DNA of 64,000 bases from the NCBI GenBank assembly GCA_035546295.1, contig DATKBT010000014.1, forward strand, positions 26,352 to 90,351, given 5' to 3'. This document shows positions 50,634 to 57,959 of this stretch, in pieces. Each line of letters begins with the position of its first letter. Position 1 is the first letter of the stretch. Under the pieces are notes generated by a model that made no database searches, had not been told where the DNA came from, and was given only the letters and a program-made list of their open reading frames with translations. Source of the stretch: DATKBT01 sp035546295 (lineage in GTDB: Bacteria > Acidobacteriota > Thermoanaerobaculia > Multivoradales > Multivoraceae). Made by a program: the position numbers and the translations under genes.

Positions 50634-52025
50634 ATGTCCTGCAACCGAACACGCCCCATCGCTCGAGCCGGGGCGGTCGCGCTCGCCCTGGTGGTGGCGG
50701 GAGCCGTCCCGGTGGCGTCGCTCCAGGAGCATTGGCCGTCCTTCCGGGGCGCCGACGCGCTCAACGTCGCGAAGGACGACCCGCGCCTGCCCGAGACCTG
50801 GAGCGCCACCGAGAACGTCGCGTGGTCGGTCGAGGTGCCGGGGCTCGGCTGGTCGTCGCCGATCGTCTGGGGCGATCGGATCTTCCTCACCAGCGTGGTC
50901 TCGGACGGCGAGACCGAGGCGCCGAAGAAGGGTCTCTACTTCGGCGGGGAGCGGGGACCCTCGAAGGACGTTCACCACTGGATGGTCTACTGCTACCGGA
51001 TGAGCGACGGCGGCGAGTGCTGGGAGCGGGAGGTCCATGCCGCGGCGCCCGACTTCCCGCGCCATCTCAAGAACACATACGCGTCCGAGACCCCGGCCAC
51101 CGACGGCGAGAGGATCTACGCCTACTTCGGCAACATGGGCGTCTGGGCCTTCACCTTGGACGGCGAGGAGGTGTGGAAGCGCCGCTTCGAGCCTGTCACC
51201 ACTCGCTTCGGCTGGGGGACCGCGGCGTCGCCGGTGGTCCACGACGGGACCCTGTTCATCGTCAACGACAACGAGCAGCAGTCCTACCTGCTGGCGCTCG
51301 ACGCGGCGACCGGCGAGGAGCGATGGCGGGTCGAGCGTGACGAAGGCAGCAACTGGGCGACGCCCTTCGTCTGGGTCAACGAGCAGCGCGCCGAGCTGAT
51401 CACGGCCGGGACCGACGAGGTCCGCTCCTACAGCCTCGACGGCGAGCTGCTCTGGCACTTCTCGGGGATGTCCTCGATCGCCATCCCGCAGCCGTTCACC
51501 GAGCACGGTCTGCTCTACGTGTCCTCCGGGTACATCGGAGACAACAGCCGTCCGGTCTACGCGATCCGCCCCGGCGCGTCCGGCGACATCACGCTCGCCG
51601 AGGGCGCCACGAGCAACGATCACATCGTCTGGTTCCTGCCGCAGGCGGGACCCTACAATCCCACGCCCCTGGTCTACGGCGACCTCTACTACACGTTGCT
51701 CGATCGGGGCTTCCTCACCGCCCACGACGCGAAGACTGGCGAGGAGGTGTACGACAAGCAGCGCATCGAGCGCGGCGCCGGCGCCTTCACCGCCTCGCCG
51801 TGGGCCTACAACGGCAAGGTCTTCGTGCTCTCGGAGGACGGCGACACCTTCGTGATCGAGGCCGGCCCCGAGTACCGGCTGGTGGGCAAGAACTCGCTCG
51901 ACGAGATGTGCATGGCGACCCCTGCGATCGCCGACGGCAGCCTGATCGTGCGCACGCGCAGCAAGCTGTTCAGGATCACCGACCTCGAGGCTGCAGCCGC
52001 CGAGTCGGCCGGCGGCTCCGACTGA
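50634..52025 (+). CDS. Secreted PQQ-type beta-propeller protein
   Basis: 463 residues with signal peptide (AVALALVVAGAVPVASLQ). Propeller blades show the tryptophan-docking PQQ repeat: LYLLALDAATGEERWR-like YLLALDAATGEERWRVE, VWAFTLDGEEVWKRRF, VYAIRPGASGDITL and FLTAHDAKTGEEVYDKQ. The early WPSFRGADALNVA is common in PQQ-like proteins of Planctomycetes and Acidobacteria. No dehydrogenase metal or PQQ-binding residues are clear, so it is probably a structural or binding propeller. Preceded by a 147-bp gap after ogt with a ribosome site GGGAGG. Confidence 0.9.
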   Translation: MSCNRTRPIARAGAVALALVVAGAVPVASLQEHWPSFRGADALNVAKDDPRLPETWSATENVAWSVEVPGLGWSSPIVWGDRIFLTSVVSDGETEAPKKGLYFGGERGPSKDVHHWMVYCYRMSDGGECWEREVHAAAPDFPRHLKNTYASETPATDGERIYAYFGNMGVWAFTLDGEEVWKRRFEPVTTRFGWGTAASPVVHDGTLFIVNDNEQQSYLLALDAATGEERWRVERDEGSNWATPFVWVNEQRAELITAGTDEVRSYSLDGELLWHFSGMSSIAIPQPFTEHGLLYVSSGYIGDNSRPVYAIRPGASGDITLAEGATSNDHIVWFLPQAGPYNPTPLVYGDLYYTLLDRGFLTAHDAKTGEEVYDKQRIERGAGAFTASPWAYNGKVFVLSEDGDTFVIEAGPEYRLVGKNSLDEMCMATPAIADGSLIVRTRSKLFRITDLEAAAAESAGGSD

Positions 52026-52126
52026 CCGGCCGCCGGTCCCGCCGTCGAGTCGCATGCGATGAGGGCTGCGCGTGTCGCGTCGCGGGTCCGGTGGCCTGCG
52101 CTTTCGAGATCGCCACGGTGCCGACC

Positions 52127-52190
52127 CCCCGTCGCGGCGACCCGGATCCCCGCCGTCGCGGCGACCCCGATCCCCGCTGTCGCGGCCGCG
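52127..52190. repeat. 24-bp tandem repeat, about 2.5 copies
   Basis: GTCGCGGCGACCC recurs at 52131, 52155 and 52179 (last diverged) with CCGGATCCCCGCC-type spacers, in the 228-bp gap before the cysteine hydrolase gene. Confidence 0.85.
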
Positions 52191-52253
52191 AGCGCCGGCG
52201 CGGGCGAGGAAGTCCCGCGGGACTGGGCCTCGGTTGCCTGAACGACCAACGCG

Positions 52254-52871
52254 GTGCGCGCGCAGCTCGCCGGGATCCTGAGGCCTGGCGACGTGCTGGT
52301 GACCCGGCACGAGCGCGCCTTCACCAATCTCTTCCTCCCCGGCTACTGGCCGCACGCCGCCCTCTACGTCGGCTCGCGGGCGGACCGCGAGCGCCTGGCG
52401 GTCGTTCTCGACTCCCAACGGGCCGAGCGCTGGAGCGCCGACTGCAGAACCCTCGAGGCGCTCAAGGACGGCGTCCGCTTCCGTCCGCTCGAAGAGACCC
52501 TGGCGGTCGACGCCTTCGCGGTGGTGCGCCCTCGCCTGGCCGAGCGCGAGCTCGCGCTCGGCCTGGCGCGAGCCGCCGAGCACGAGGGGAAGCTCTACAA
52601 CTTCGACTTTGACTTCTTCCGGTCGGACCGGCTGGTCTGCACCGAGGTCGTCTACCGCGCCTTCGATGGCCTGGGCGGCATCGAGATCCCGCTACGCGAG
52701 CGAGCCGACCGCCCGACCCTCGCTGCCGAGGATCTGCTCGACCTCGCGCTCGAGGGGCGCGGCTTCGCACCGGTGGCGGTGTTCGGCGCGCCGGGCTGCG
52801 AAGAGCGGCTGGTGATCGGCGAGCCGGCCGCTGCCGCGTTGCGCCGGAGCTATCGGCGCGAGGGGGATTGA
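52254..52871 (+). CDS. YiiX/YebB-like NlpC/P60-type cysteine hydrolase (Peptidase_C92)
   Basis: 205 residues from a GTG at 52254; an in-frame stop lies only five codons upstream. Family features: LRPGDVLVTRHE, LPGYWPHAALYVGS with the catalytic His, and DRLVCTEVVYRAFDGLGG with the catalytic Cys. Such proteins have a permuted NlpC/P60 fold and act on lipid- or peptide-linked substrates. Many relatives carry a longer N-terminal helical part that is absent here, where a minisatellite stands instead. No signal peptide is visible. Confidence 0.85.
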   Translation: MRAQLAGILRPGDVLVTRHERAFTNLFLPGYWPHAALYVGSRADRERLAVVLDSQRAERWSADCRTLEALKDGVRFRPLEETLAVDAFAVVRPRLAERELALGLARAAEHEGKLYNFDFDFFRSDRLVCTEVVYRAFDGLGGIEIPLRERADRPTLAAEDLLDLALEGRGFAPVAVFGAPGCEERLVIGEPAAAALRRSYRREGD

Positions 52872-52941
52872 GCGTCATGCTCAGGCAGGGCTCGCCTCCT
52901 CCGGAGACCGGCCGGCCGCACCCGTGGTGGGCGCTAGCCCC

Positions 52942-53517
52942 TCAGGGCAGGCGGGCGTAGATCTGGGTGACGTAGAGCGAGCCGTCACGAGCCGACGCGA
53001 CGCCGATCCCGGTGTGCGACCAGTCGCCGAGCAGGTTGTTGCGGTGCGAGCGGCTGGTGCTCCACTCCTCGAGCACCCGGTCGACCGCGTCCGTCGAGCT
53101 GACGAGACGCGCGACGTTCTCGGCGGCCGCCTGCGGGCGCGCCGGCAGGCTCGCGACGCGCTGGGCGAAATCGTCGTGGCCGAACGACACCCGCCCGCCG
53201 GCCATCCGCCGGCTGTGCTCCCGCGCGGCCGCGTTCAAGCTCGCGTCGACGGCGAGCGGGGCGAGGTCGTTCTCGCTGCGCACGCGATTCACTGCCTGCA
53301 CGATCCCGGCGTCGATGGCTGTCCGCCTGGAGGTGGCTGCTGGCGTCCCGGGCTCGCCCGCCCCGCCGCCGCGCCCGGCGGCCTCCGGGTCGGTCGCGGC
53401 CGGAGGCCCGGAGCCGCCCGGCGGCGAGCAGGACGCCGGCGCCCAGGCGACGAGGAGCGCCAAGAACGCGAGCGAGAACACGCGCGCGCGCGGCCGCGGG
53501 TGGCCTCTCCGTCTCAC
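52942..53517 (-). CDS. CAP (SCP/PR1-like) domain protein
   Basis: 191 residues from GTG 53517. Signal segment (VFSLAFLALLVAWAPASC) may end in a lipobox-like PASC, followed by a Gly/Pro linker. The CAP domain covers residues 65-191: VNRVRSENDLAPLAVDASL, AREHSRRMAGG, FGHDDFAQRV, ENVAR and WSTSRSHRNNLLGDWSHTGIGV with the conserved His and Glu. Likely exported or surface bound; the function of bacterial CAP proteins is mostly open. Close to the oxidoreductase gene (18 bp). Confidence 0.9.
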   Translation of the reverse strand: MRRRGHPRPRARVFSLAFLALLVAWAPASCSPPGGSGPPAATDPEAAGRGGGAGEPGTPAATSRRTAIDAGIVQAVNRVRSENDLAPLAVDASLNAAAREHSRRMAGGRVSFGHDDFAQRVASLPARPQAAAENVARLVSSTDAVDRVLEEWSTSRSHRNNLLGDWSHTGIGVASARDGSLYVTQIYARLP

Positions 53518-53535
53518 CCTGCGCTCACCCTTCGC

Positions 53536-54786
53536 TCACCCTGCGCGCGGGTTCCACTCGCCCCGCGCGACCGCCGGCACGTAGTCCTCGAGCCCCTCGA
53601 TCGGCAGCTCGAGGGTGCGGCCCTCCTCGGCGCTCTTGTAGGCGGCCATCAGCAGGCGGGTGACCTCGAGGCCGTCGTCGAAGGTCTCCCGCGGGCGGGC
53701 GCCGGCGAGGAAGCTCTGCACCATGTGCCGGTTCTCGGCGTCGTAGCCGTAGGCCGCGCTCTCCTCGGGGACCACCGGCATGACGCCGGTCTCGGCATTC
53801 TGCTTCTCGACCAGGTCCTCCCCCTCGCTCTGCGCGATCGCCCGGCTGAAGAAGAGCTCGAGCTCGGTGTCGAGACTGTTCGCGGCGAGCGAATACTCGG
53901 GGCCGAGCAGCTCCATCGACAGCCGCAGCCCGGCGCCCACGTAGCTCCAGGAGGTCGTCGCCTCGACGATCAGCGGCTGGCCGTCCGCGTCGACGTAATC
54001 GACGAGAACCCGGGCGAAGTCCTCGGAGGGGCGGGCGCGGTAGTCGACGCTCTCGCCGTAACGTTCGCGCAGCTCGGCGGCGTACTCAGGCCGCTGCCAC
54101 TTGAGGCACGCCACCTGGCCGCTCACGCGCTTCGGCGTGATGGAGCTCCTCGGCTGGCCGGGCTCGGTCAGCAGGAAGCGGCCGACCTCGACCGAGTGGC
54201 ACATCATGTCGTTGAGCACGCCGCCGCCCTGGAGATCGCCGCGCCAGAACCAGCCGGCGTGCGGACCGCTGTGCTCCTCGGCGGCGCGCGCCAGATAGGG
54301 GCGTCCGGCGACCCTGGCGCCGCGCTCCCAGGCGAGCTGGCGTCCACGCACCACCGCCGGGCTGAACACCTGGTTCTCGAGGTAGCCGTCGAGCAGCCGC
54401 GCCTCGCGCGCGAGCTCCACCATGCGGCTCGCCTCGGCGAGGTTGCGTCCGAGCGGCTTCTCGCAGGCGACGCCGATCAGCTCGCCGGCGCCCGACGCCA
54501 GCGACTCGGCGATCTCGGTCATGTTGGCGAGGCGCTGGTGGTTGGGCCCGCACAGCCAGAGCGCGTCGATCGCCGGGTCGGCGACCATCTCGGCGATCGA
54601 TCCGTAGGGCCTGGCTTCGCCGATCCCGAGGCTCGTCGCGAACCTGGCCGCGTCGGCTGCGCGCTCGGCGTTCGGGCTCCAGACCCCGAGGACGTCGGCG
54701 TCGCGCACCGCCACCCAGGACTGCAGGTGGAAGCGCGCAATGAAGCCGCTGCCGATGAACCCCACCCCCAACCGTCGCCGCCCCAT
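53536..54786 (-). CDS. Gfo/Idh/MocA family NAD(P)-dependent oxidoreductase
   Basis: 416 residues. N-terminal Rossmann fold VGFIGSGFIARFHLQSW, then LWLCGPNHQRL, and the family motif CEKPLGRNLAEA with catalytic Lys, and GGGVLNDMMCHSVEVGRFLL with the His pair. It oxidises or reduces a sugar or cyclitol substrate. It reads toward the CAP gene with an 18-bp gap that contains CTCACCCT repeats, so they may be co-transcribed. Upstream lies the MITE-like element. Confidence 0.93.
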   Translation of the reverse strand: MGRRRLGVGFIGSGFIARFHLQSWVAVRDADVLGVWSPNAERAADAARFATSLGIGEARPYGSIAEMVADPAIDALWLCGPNHQRLANMTEIAESLASGAGELIGVACEKPLGRNLAEASRMVELAREARLLDGYLENQVFSPAVVRGRQLAWERGARVAGRPYLARAAEEHSGPHAGWFWRGDLQGGGVLNDMMCHSVEVGRFLLTEPGQPRSSITPKRVSGQVACLKWQRPEYAAELRERYGESVDYRARPSEDFARVLVDYVDADGQPLIVEATTSWSYVGAGLRLSMELLGPEYSLAANSLDTELELFFSRAIAQSEGEDLVEKQNAETGVMPVVPEESAAYGYDAENRHMVQSFLAGARPRETFDDGLEVTRLLMAAYKSAEEGRTLELPIEGLEDYVPAVARGEWNPRAG

Positions 54787-54816
54787 CCTCTCACCTCCTC
54801 CCGTTCGCTCAGGAGT

Positions 54817-54981
54817 CTAAGGGTCCGCGCAAAAATAACTCCTGCATCTGGCCGCCGATCCATCCCGGCCTGGCTGTGTTGCTCGTCGCTTACATATTCC
54901 CGATATGCGCTCTCCTCGCGCCTTGCCAGACGGGCGCCTCGGCACCCAGAATGCGGAACTTATTCTTACGCGAACCCTTAG
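54817..54981. mobile_element. MITE-like element with imperfect ~35-bp terminal inverted repeats
   Basis: 165 bp between the oxidoreductase start and the dodecin stop. The left end begins CTAAGGGTCCGCGCAAAAAT; the reverse complement of the right end begins CTAAGGGTTCGCGTAAGAAT, and the match goes on for about 35 bases (AACTCCTGCATCTGG against AAGTTCCGCATTCTGG). A smaller palindrome, CATAT-TCCCG-ATATG, is in the middle. No transposase is encoded. AT-rich ends stand out from the GC-rich surroundings. A structured RNA or a terminator-like element are alternatives. Confidence 0.65.
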
Positions 54982-55083
54982 CCGATCGCTCGCGCGCAGC
55001 GCAACGCGACCGCATCGGCCGGCAGTGACGCTGGCCGCGGCGGGCCCGGCGGCGCGGGCGCCGCCGGAGTCGCTGAAACGCTC

Positions 55084-55284
55084 CTACTCGAGGACGAAGG
55101 TGACCTTCATGATCACCCGGAAGCGGATGATCTGGCCGTTCTCGCAGTCGACCTTCATCTCGTTGACCCAGGCGCCGGTGATGTTCTTGAGCGTCGTGCT
55201 GGCGCGGGCGAGACCTTGACGCACCGCGTCGTCGAAGCTCTTCTCGGAGGTGGCGGAGATCTCGGTGATCTTGGCGACGGACAT
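55084..55284 (-). CDS. Dodecin
   Basis: 66-residue flavin-storage protein that forms hollow dodecamers. The whole sequence fits the family: VAKITEISATSEKSFDDAV, ARASTTLKNITGAWVNEMK and the C-terminal strand RFRVIMKVTFVLE, with the flavin-stacking Trp near residue 39. ATG 55284, ribosome site GAGGAGGC upstream. It lies 18 bp after the BON-LysM gene on the same strand and likely shares a transcript. Confidence 0.96.
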   Translation of the reverse strand: MSVAKITEISATSEKSFDDAVRQGLARASTTLKNITGAWVNEMKVDCENGQIIRFRVIMKVTFVLE

Positions 55285-55302
55285 GGCAGCCTCCTCTTCG
55301 GA

Positions 55303-55785
55303 TCAGGATTTCTCAGGGAGCGGCGGGATGCGCAGGACCTGGCCGGGGTAGATCTTGTCCGGGTCGGTGAGCATCGGCTTGTTGGCCTCGAAGATCACCG
55401 GGTACTTCATCGCGTTTCCGTAGTGCTGCTTGGCGATCTTGGACAGCGTGTCTCCGCGAACCACGGTGTAGAAGGTGGCCTCGGGCTCGGGGACTTCGAC
55501 CTCGAGCCGATCGTCGACCCGCGCGATCCCCTCGGTGTTGCCCACCGCCAGCACGACCTTCTCGCGGTCGGCCTGCGAGCCGACCTTGCCCGAGACCGTG
55601 GCGACTTCGCCGGCGAGGGAGACCGAGAGATCCTCGACCTCGAGGCCGAGGTCACGGACCGACCTCACCAGCGCCTTCGCCTTGCGGGCCGCGACGACGG
55701 CTGGCGATTCGGTCGTCTTCTCCGGCTCGTCGTCCTTGCCGAACAGCTTGCGACCGGCAGTCTTCACGAAATCGATCAGGCCCAT
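55303..55785 (-). CDS. BON and LysM domain protein (YgaU/Kbp-like)
   Basis: 160 residues from ATG 55785 with AAGGAGA upstream. Residues 1-35 are MGLIDFVKTAGRKLFG plus an acidic linker, residues 36-100 a BON domain (VSLAGEVATVSGKVGSQADRE in part), residues 105-155 a LysM (FYTVVRGDTLSKIAKQHYGN, YPGQVLRIPPLPE). This is the architecture of E. coli YgaU (Kbp), a potassium-binding cytoplasmic protein despite its LysM. Adjacent to dodecin. Confidence 0.94.
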   Translation of the reverse strand: MGLIDFVKTAGRKLFGKDDEPEKTTESPAVVAARKAKALVRSVRDLGLEVEDLSVSLAGEVATVSGKVGSQADREKVVLAVGNTEGIARVDDRLEVEVPEPEATFYTVVRGDTLSKIAKQHYGNAMKYPVIFEANKPMLTDPDKIYPGQVLRIPPLPEKS

Positions 55786-55853
55786 GGGCTCTCCTTGCTG
55801 GCGGTAGTGGGTGTGGGGTCCTCCGAGCACGCTCGGGCGCTGGGCGGCCGAGC

Positions 55854-56576
55854 TCAGTCCGAAGCGGGCGCCGCGAGCTCGATCTCGAGCGGCACGGTTC
55901 CGCCGCCGACCTCGACCTCGAGGTCCCGGCGGCCGAGGATCTCGTGCCAGACCGAGATCCGGTGGTTGCCCGGCGGCAGGTTGGGGATCGAGAACCGGCC
56001 GTCGGCGCCGGTGGTGGCGTAGAAGGGGTGATCGAGCACGAACAGGTAGGACGCCATCCAGGGATGCACGTCGCACTTGAACTTCACTGCCTCCTCCGGC
56101 TTGGTGAAGAACTTGGTTCGCGGCGGTGAGCCCACCGGCTGACCGAGATTGATCGGACGGTTGGCGCGCGCGAGGGAGCGGACGTTGTGCAGCGTCGGAT
56201 CGTCGTTGACGACCTCGAGCGTCTGCTCCACCAGGATGCCGGTCACCCGGGGGTGGTAGAAACAGCCCTCCTGCACCAGCCGCACCGGCTCCTGCGGGGC
56301 GGTGAAGGGACCGGTGCCCTCGGGCGCCTCCGGAAGCCAGACGAACGCGTTGGCGAGGAGACCCTCGTCGCCGACCAGGAAGCTCAGGTCCTCCACCCGG
56401 TCGCCGCCGTGCAGCTCGGCGCAATTCGGGTCCGCCGCCATGCTCACGGTGCGCGGCTCGACCACAGGGCCGACGTAGCGAACGACGCCCTGAAGGGTCT
56501 CGGCCGCCGCCCCCTGGCTGGCCAGGGCCGCCAGGGCGATGAGCAGGGCGACCGGAGGGCGGATGGCGAGCTTCAT
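55854..56576 (-). CDS. Secreted cupredoxin-like protein with C-terminal regulatory-like domain
   Basis: 240 residues from ATG 56576; signal peptide (AIRPPVALLIALAALASQGAAA). The middle resembles a plastocyanin-fold domain: NDDPTLHNVRS gives His130, and KFKCDVHPWMASYLFVLDHPF gives Cys168, His171 and Met174 in the C-x2-H-x2-M spacing of amicyanin. That would bind a type 1 copper ion. The end (ADGRFSIPNLPPGNHRISVWHE) is a carboxypeptidase-regulatory-like strand set. Related proteins occur in Planctomycetes and Acidobacteria. The role, perhaps periplasmic electron transfer, is inferred. Confidence 0.8.
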   Translation of the reverse strand: MKLAIRPPVALLIALAALASQGAAAETLQGVVRYVGPVVEPRTVSMAADPNCAELHGGDRVEDLSFLVGDEGLLANAFVWLPEAPEGTGPFTAPQEPVRLVQEGCFYHPRVTGILVEQTLEVVNDDPTLHNVRSLARANRPINLGQPVGSPPRTKFFTKPEEAVKFKCDVHPWMASYLFVLDHPFYATTGADGRFSIPNLPPGNHRISVWHEILGRRDLEVEVGGGTVPLEIELAAPASD

Positions 56577-56793
56577 GGGTGACACCTCTCGGATCGAAGG
56601 TCCTCGTTCGACCCGCGGTCGCGAGGATCTCCAAGGGTAGCAACCGGCGAGCGGGATCTCAACGAAGACGAAGCCGTCGGTCGACTGGGCGCGGAGGATC
56701 CTCGAGGAGGGCGCAACCAGCGACCCAGACCCGCGACCCAGACCAGTGCGACTCAGACCGGCGCAACCGTGGCACGAGCGCCCGAACAGCGAA

Positions 56794-56814
56794 GGGCGCC
56801 GCGAAACGGCGCCC
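56794..56814 (-). terminator. Hairpin downstream of rpsD, possible terminator
   Basis: A perfect 8-bp stem (GGGCGCCG with CGGCGCCC) and 5-nt loop located 40 bp after the rpsD stop. No U-tract follows, so termination would be weak or factor-dependent. Confidence 0.55.
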
Positions 56815-56853
56815 CTCGTGAAGGTCTGCTCTTCGAACCGGCGGGTCTCCGCG

Positions 56854-57453
56854 TCAGCGCGAGTAGAACTCGATGACCGCGGGGACCTCACAGAGGATCG
56901 GCACCTCGTCGCGCAGCGGCAGCGAGGTCAGCTCGGCTTTGTAGCCGGTGTCGTCGACGCTGATGTAGCCGGGGATGACGTTGCCGGAGCGCGGCTCGTT
57001 GAACACGCGCAGCTTGCGGCTCTTCTCCCGCACCTCGACCTGGTCGCCCACCTTCACGCCGAACGACGCGATGTTGACGCGCCGGCCGTTGACGTTGATG
57101 TGACCGTGCCCGACGACCTGACGGGCGGCGAAGATGGTCGGCGCGAAGCCGGAGCGCAGCACGATCGCGTCGAGCCGCGTCTCGAGCAGACGCACCAGGT
57201 TCTCGCCGGCGACGCCGCGCATCGAGGAGGCGTGCTCGAAGTAGTTGCGCAGTTGCCGCTCGCTGACGTTGTACTGGTAGCGCAGCCGCTGCTTCTCCAT
57301 CAGCTGCCGCCCGTAGTTGCTCTGTCGCCGGCGGCGACGCAGACCGTGCTGGCCGGGCGGGTAGTTCTTCTTCTCCATGGTGCGCTGCGCCTTGGGCGTC
57401 AGCGCAACACCGAGCTTTCTCGAGGCCTTGACCTTGGGACCGTTGAACTTCAA
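56854..57453 (-). CDS. rpsD: 30S ribosomal protein S4
   Basis: 199 residues. Core motifs NYPPGQHGLRRRRRQSNYG, EKQRLRYQYNVSERQLRNYF, GENLVRLLETRLDAIVLRSGFA, VGHGHINVNGRRVNIASFGVK and the ending IEFYSR are standard. The N terminus lacks all four zinc cysteines, so this is a C-minus form of S4. It is not next to rpsK, rpsM or rpoA here, so it is either a relocated gene or a paralogue. It binds 16S rRNA and nucleates 30S assembly. Confidence 0.98.
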   Translation of the reverse strand: MKFNGPKVKASRKLGVALTPKAQRTMEKKNYPPGQHGLRRRRRQSNYGRQLMEKQRLRYQYNVSERQLRNYFEHASSMRGVAGENLVRLLETRLDAIVLRSGFAPTIFAARQVVGHGHINVNGRRVNIASFGVKVGDQVEVREKSRKLRVFNEPRSGNVIPGYISVDDTGYKAELTSLPLRDEVPILCEVPAVIEFYSR

Positions 57454-57959
57454 TTCCTGACTCCGTGGCGTCTCGGCAGGCGAGCGATCACGACCACCTC
57501 GGTCGCTGCTTGCGCTGGCCGGCGATCCGGGGCCAGCCGTTCCCCTTCACGCGACGCCGCTCGGCGGGGATTCCGCCTCTGATTCGTGTGATTGCCGTTC
57601 TGATTCGACTCCTGGGCTCGCGTCGACCGAGTCGTGGTCACGCCGGAGCAGGGCGCACCGCGCGAGGATCTGCGAGCCGGGAGGGCTCGCTTCTGGGATC
57701 CGGACCTCGAAGGACGCAGAGACCGCCTGCGCGGACCGAGAGGGTGACGTCCGCAGACGAACGGACATCCTACCGCGAGCCGGTGCTGCGGAGCAACGCC
57801 TCCGGGATGTCGCGATCGGGCCGGCACAGACGCAGCCCGCCACGACGGAAGGACTTCGACGGCGAAGACGACCGAGCGGAAACGTGTGATCGGAAGCGTC
57901 TCCTCGCGCCGACATGTCATTGCGATCGGCCGACCAGGGGGTCGGCCGCTACGAACGAG
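57454..57959. other. 506-bp gap upstream of rpsD; one REP-like palindrome
   Basis: Holds the rpsD leader and the palindrome at 57927-57948. I found no gene, tRNA or clear riboswitch. A pair of CGGTCGC/GCGACCGAG-like segments could fold, but I cannot support an S4-binding structure. Confidence 0.5.
57927..57948. repeat. REP-like palindrome, 9-bp stem and 4-nt loop
   Basis: CGGCCGACC, loop AGGG, GGTCGGCCG, followed by CTACG: the reverse orientation of the copy at 29493. It lies 11 bp beyond the polX stop. Confidence 0.88.

Noticed and set aside
57450..57920. 156-residue minus-strand open frame upstream of rpsD
   Set aside because: No recognisable domain; Arg/Ser-rich; more likely leader DNA.
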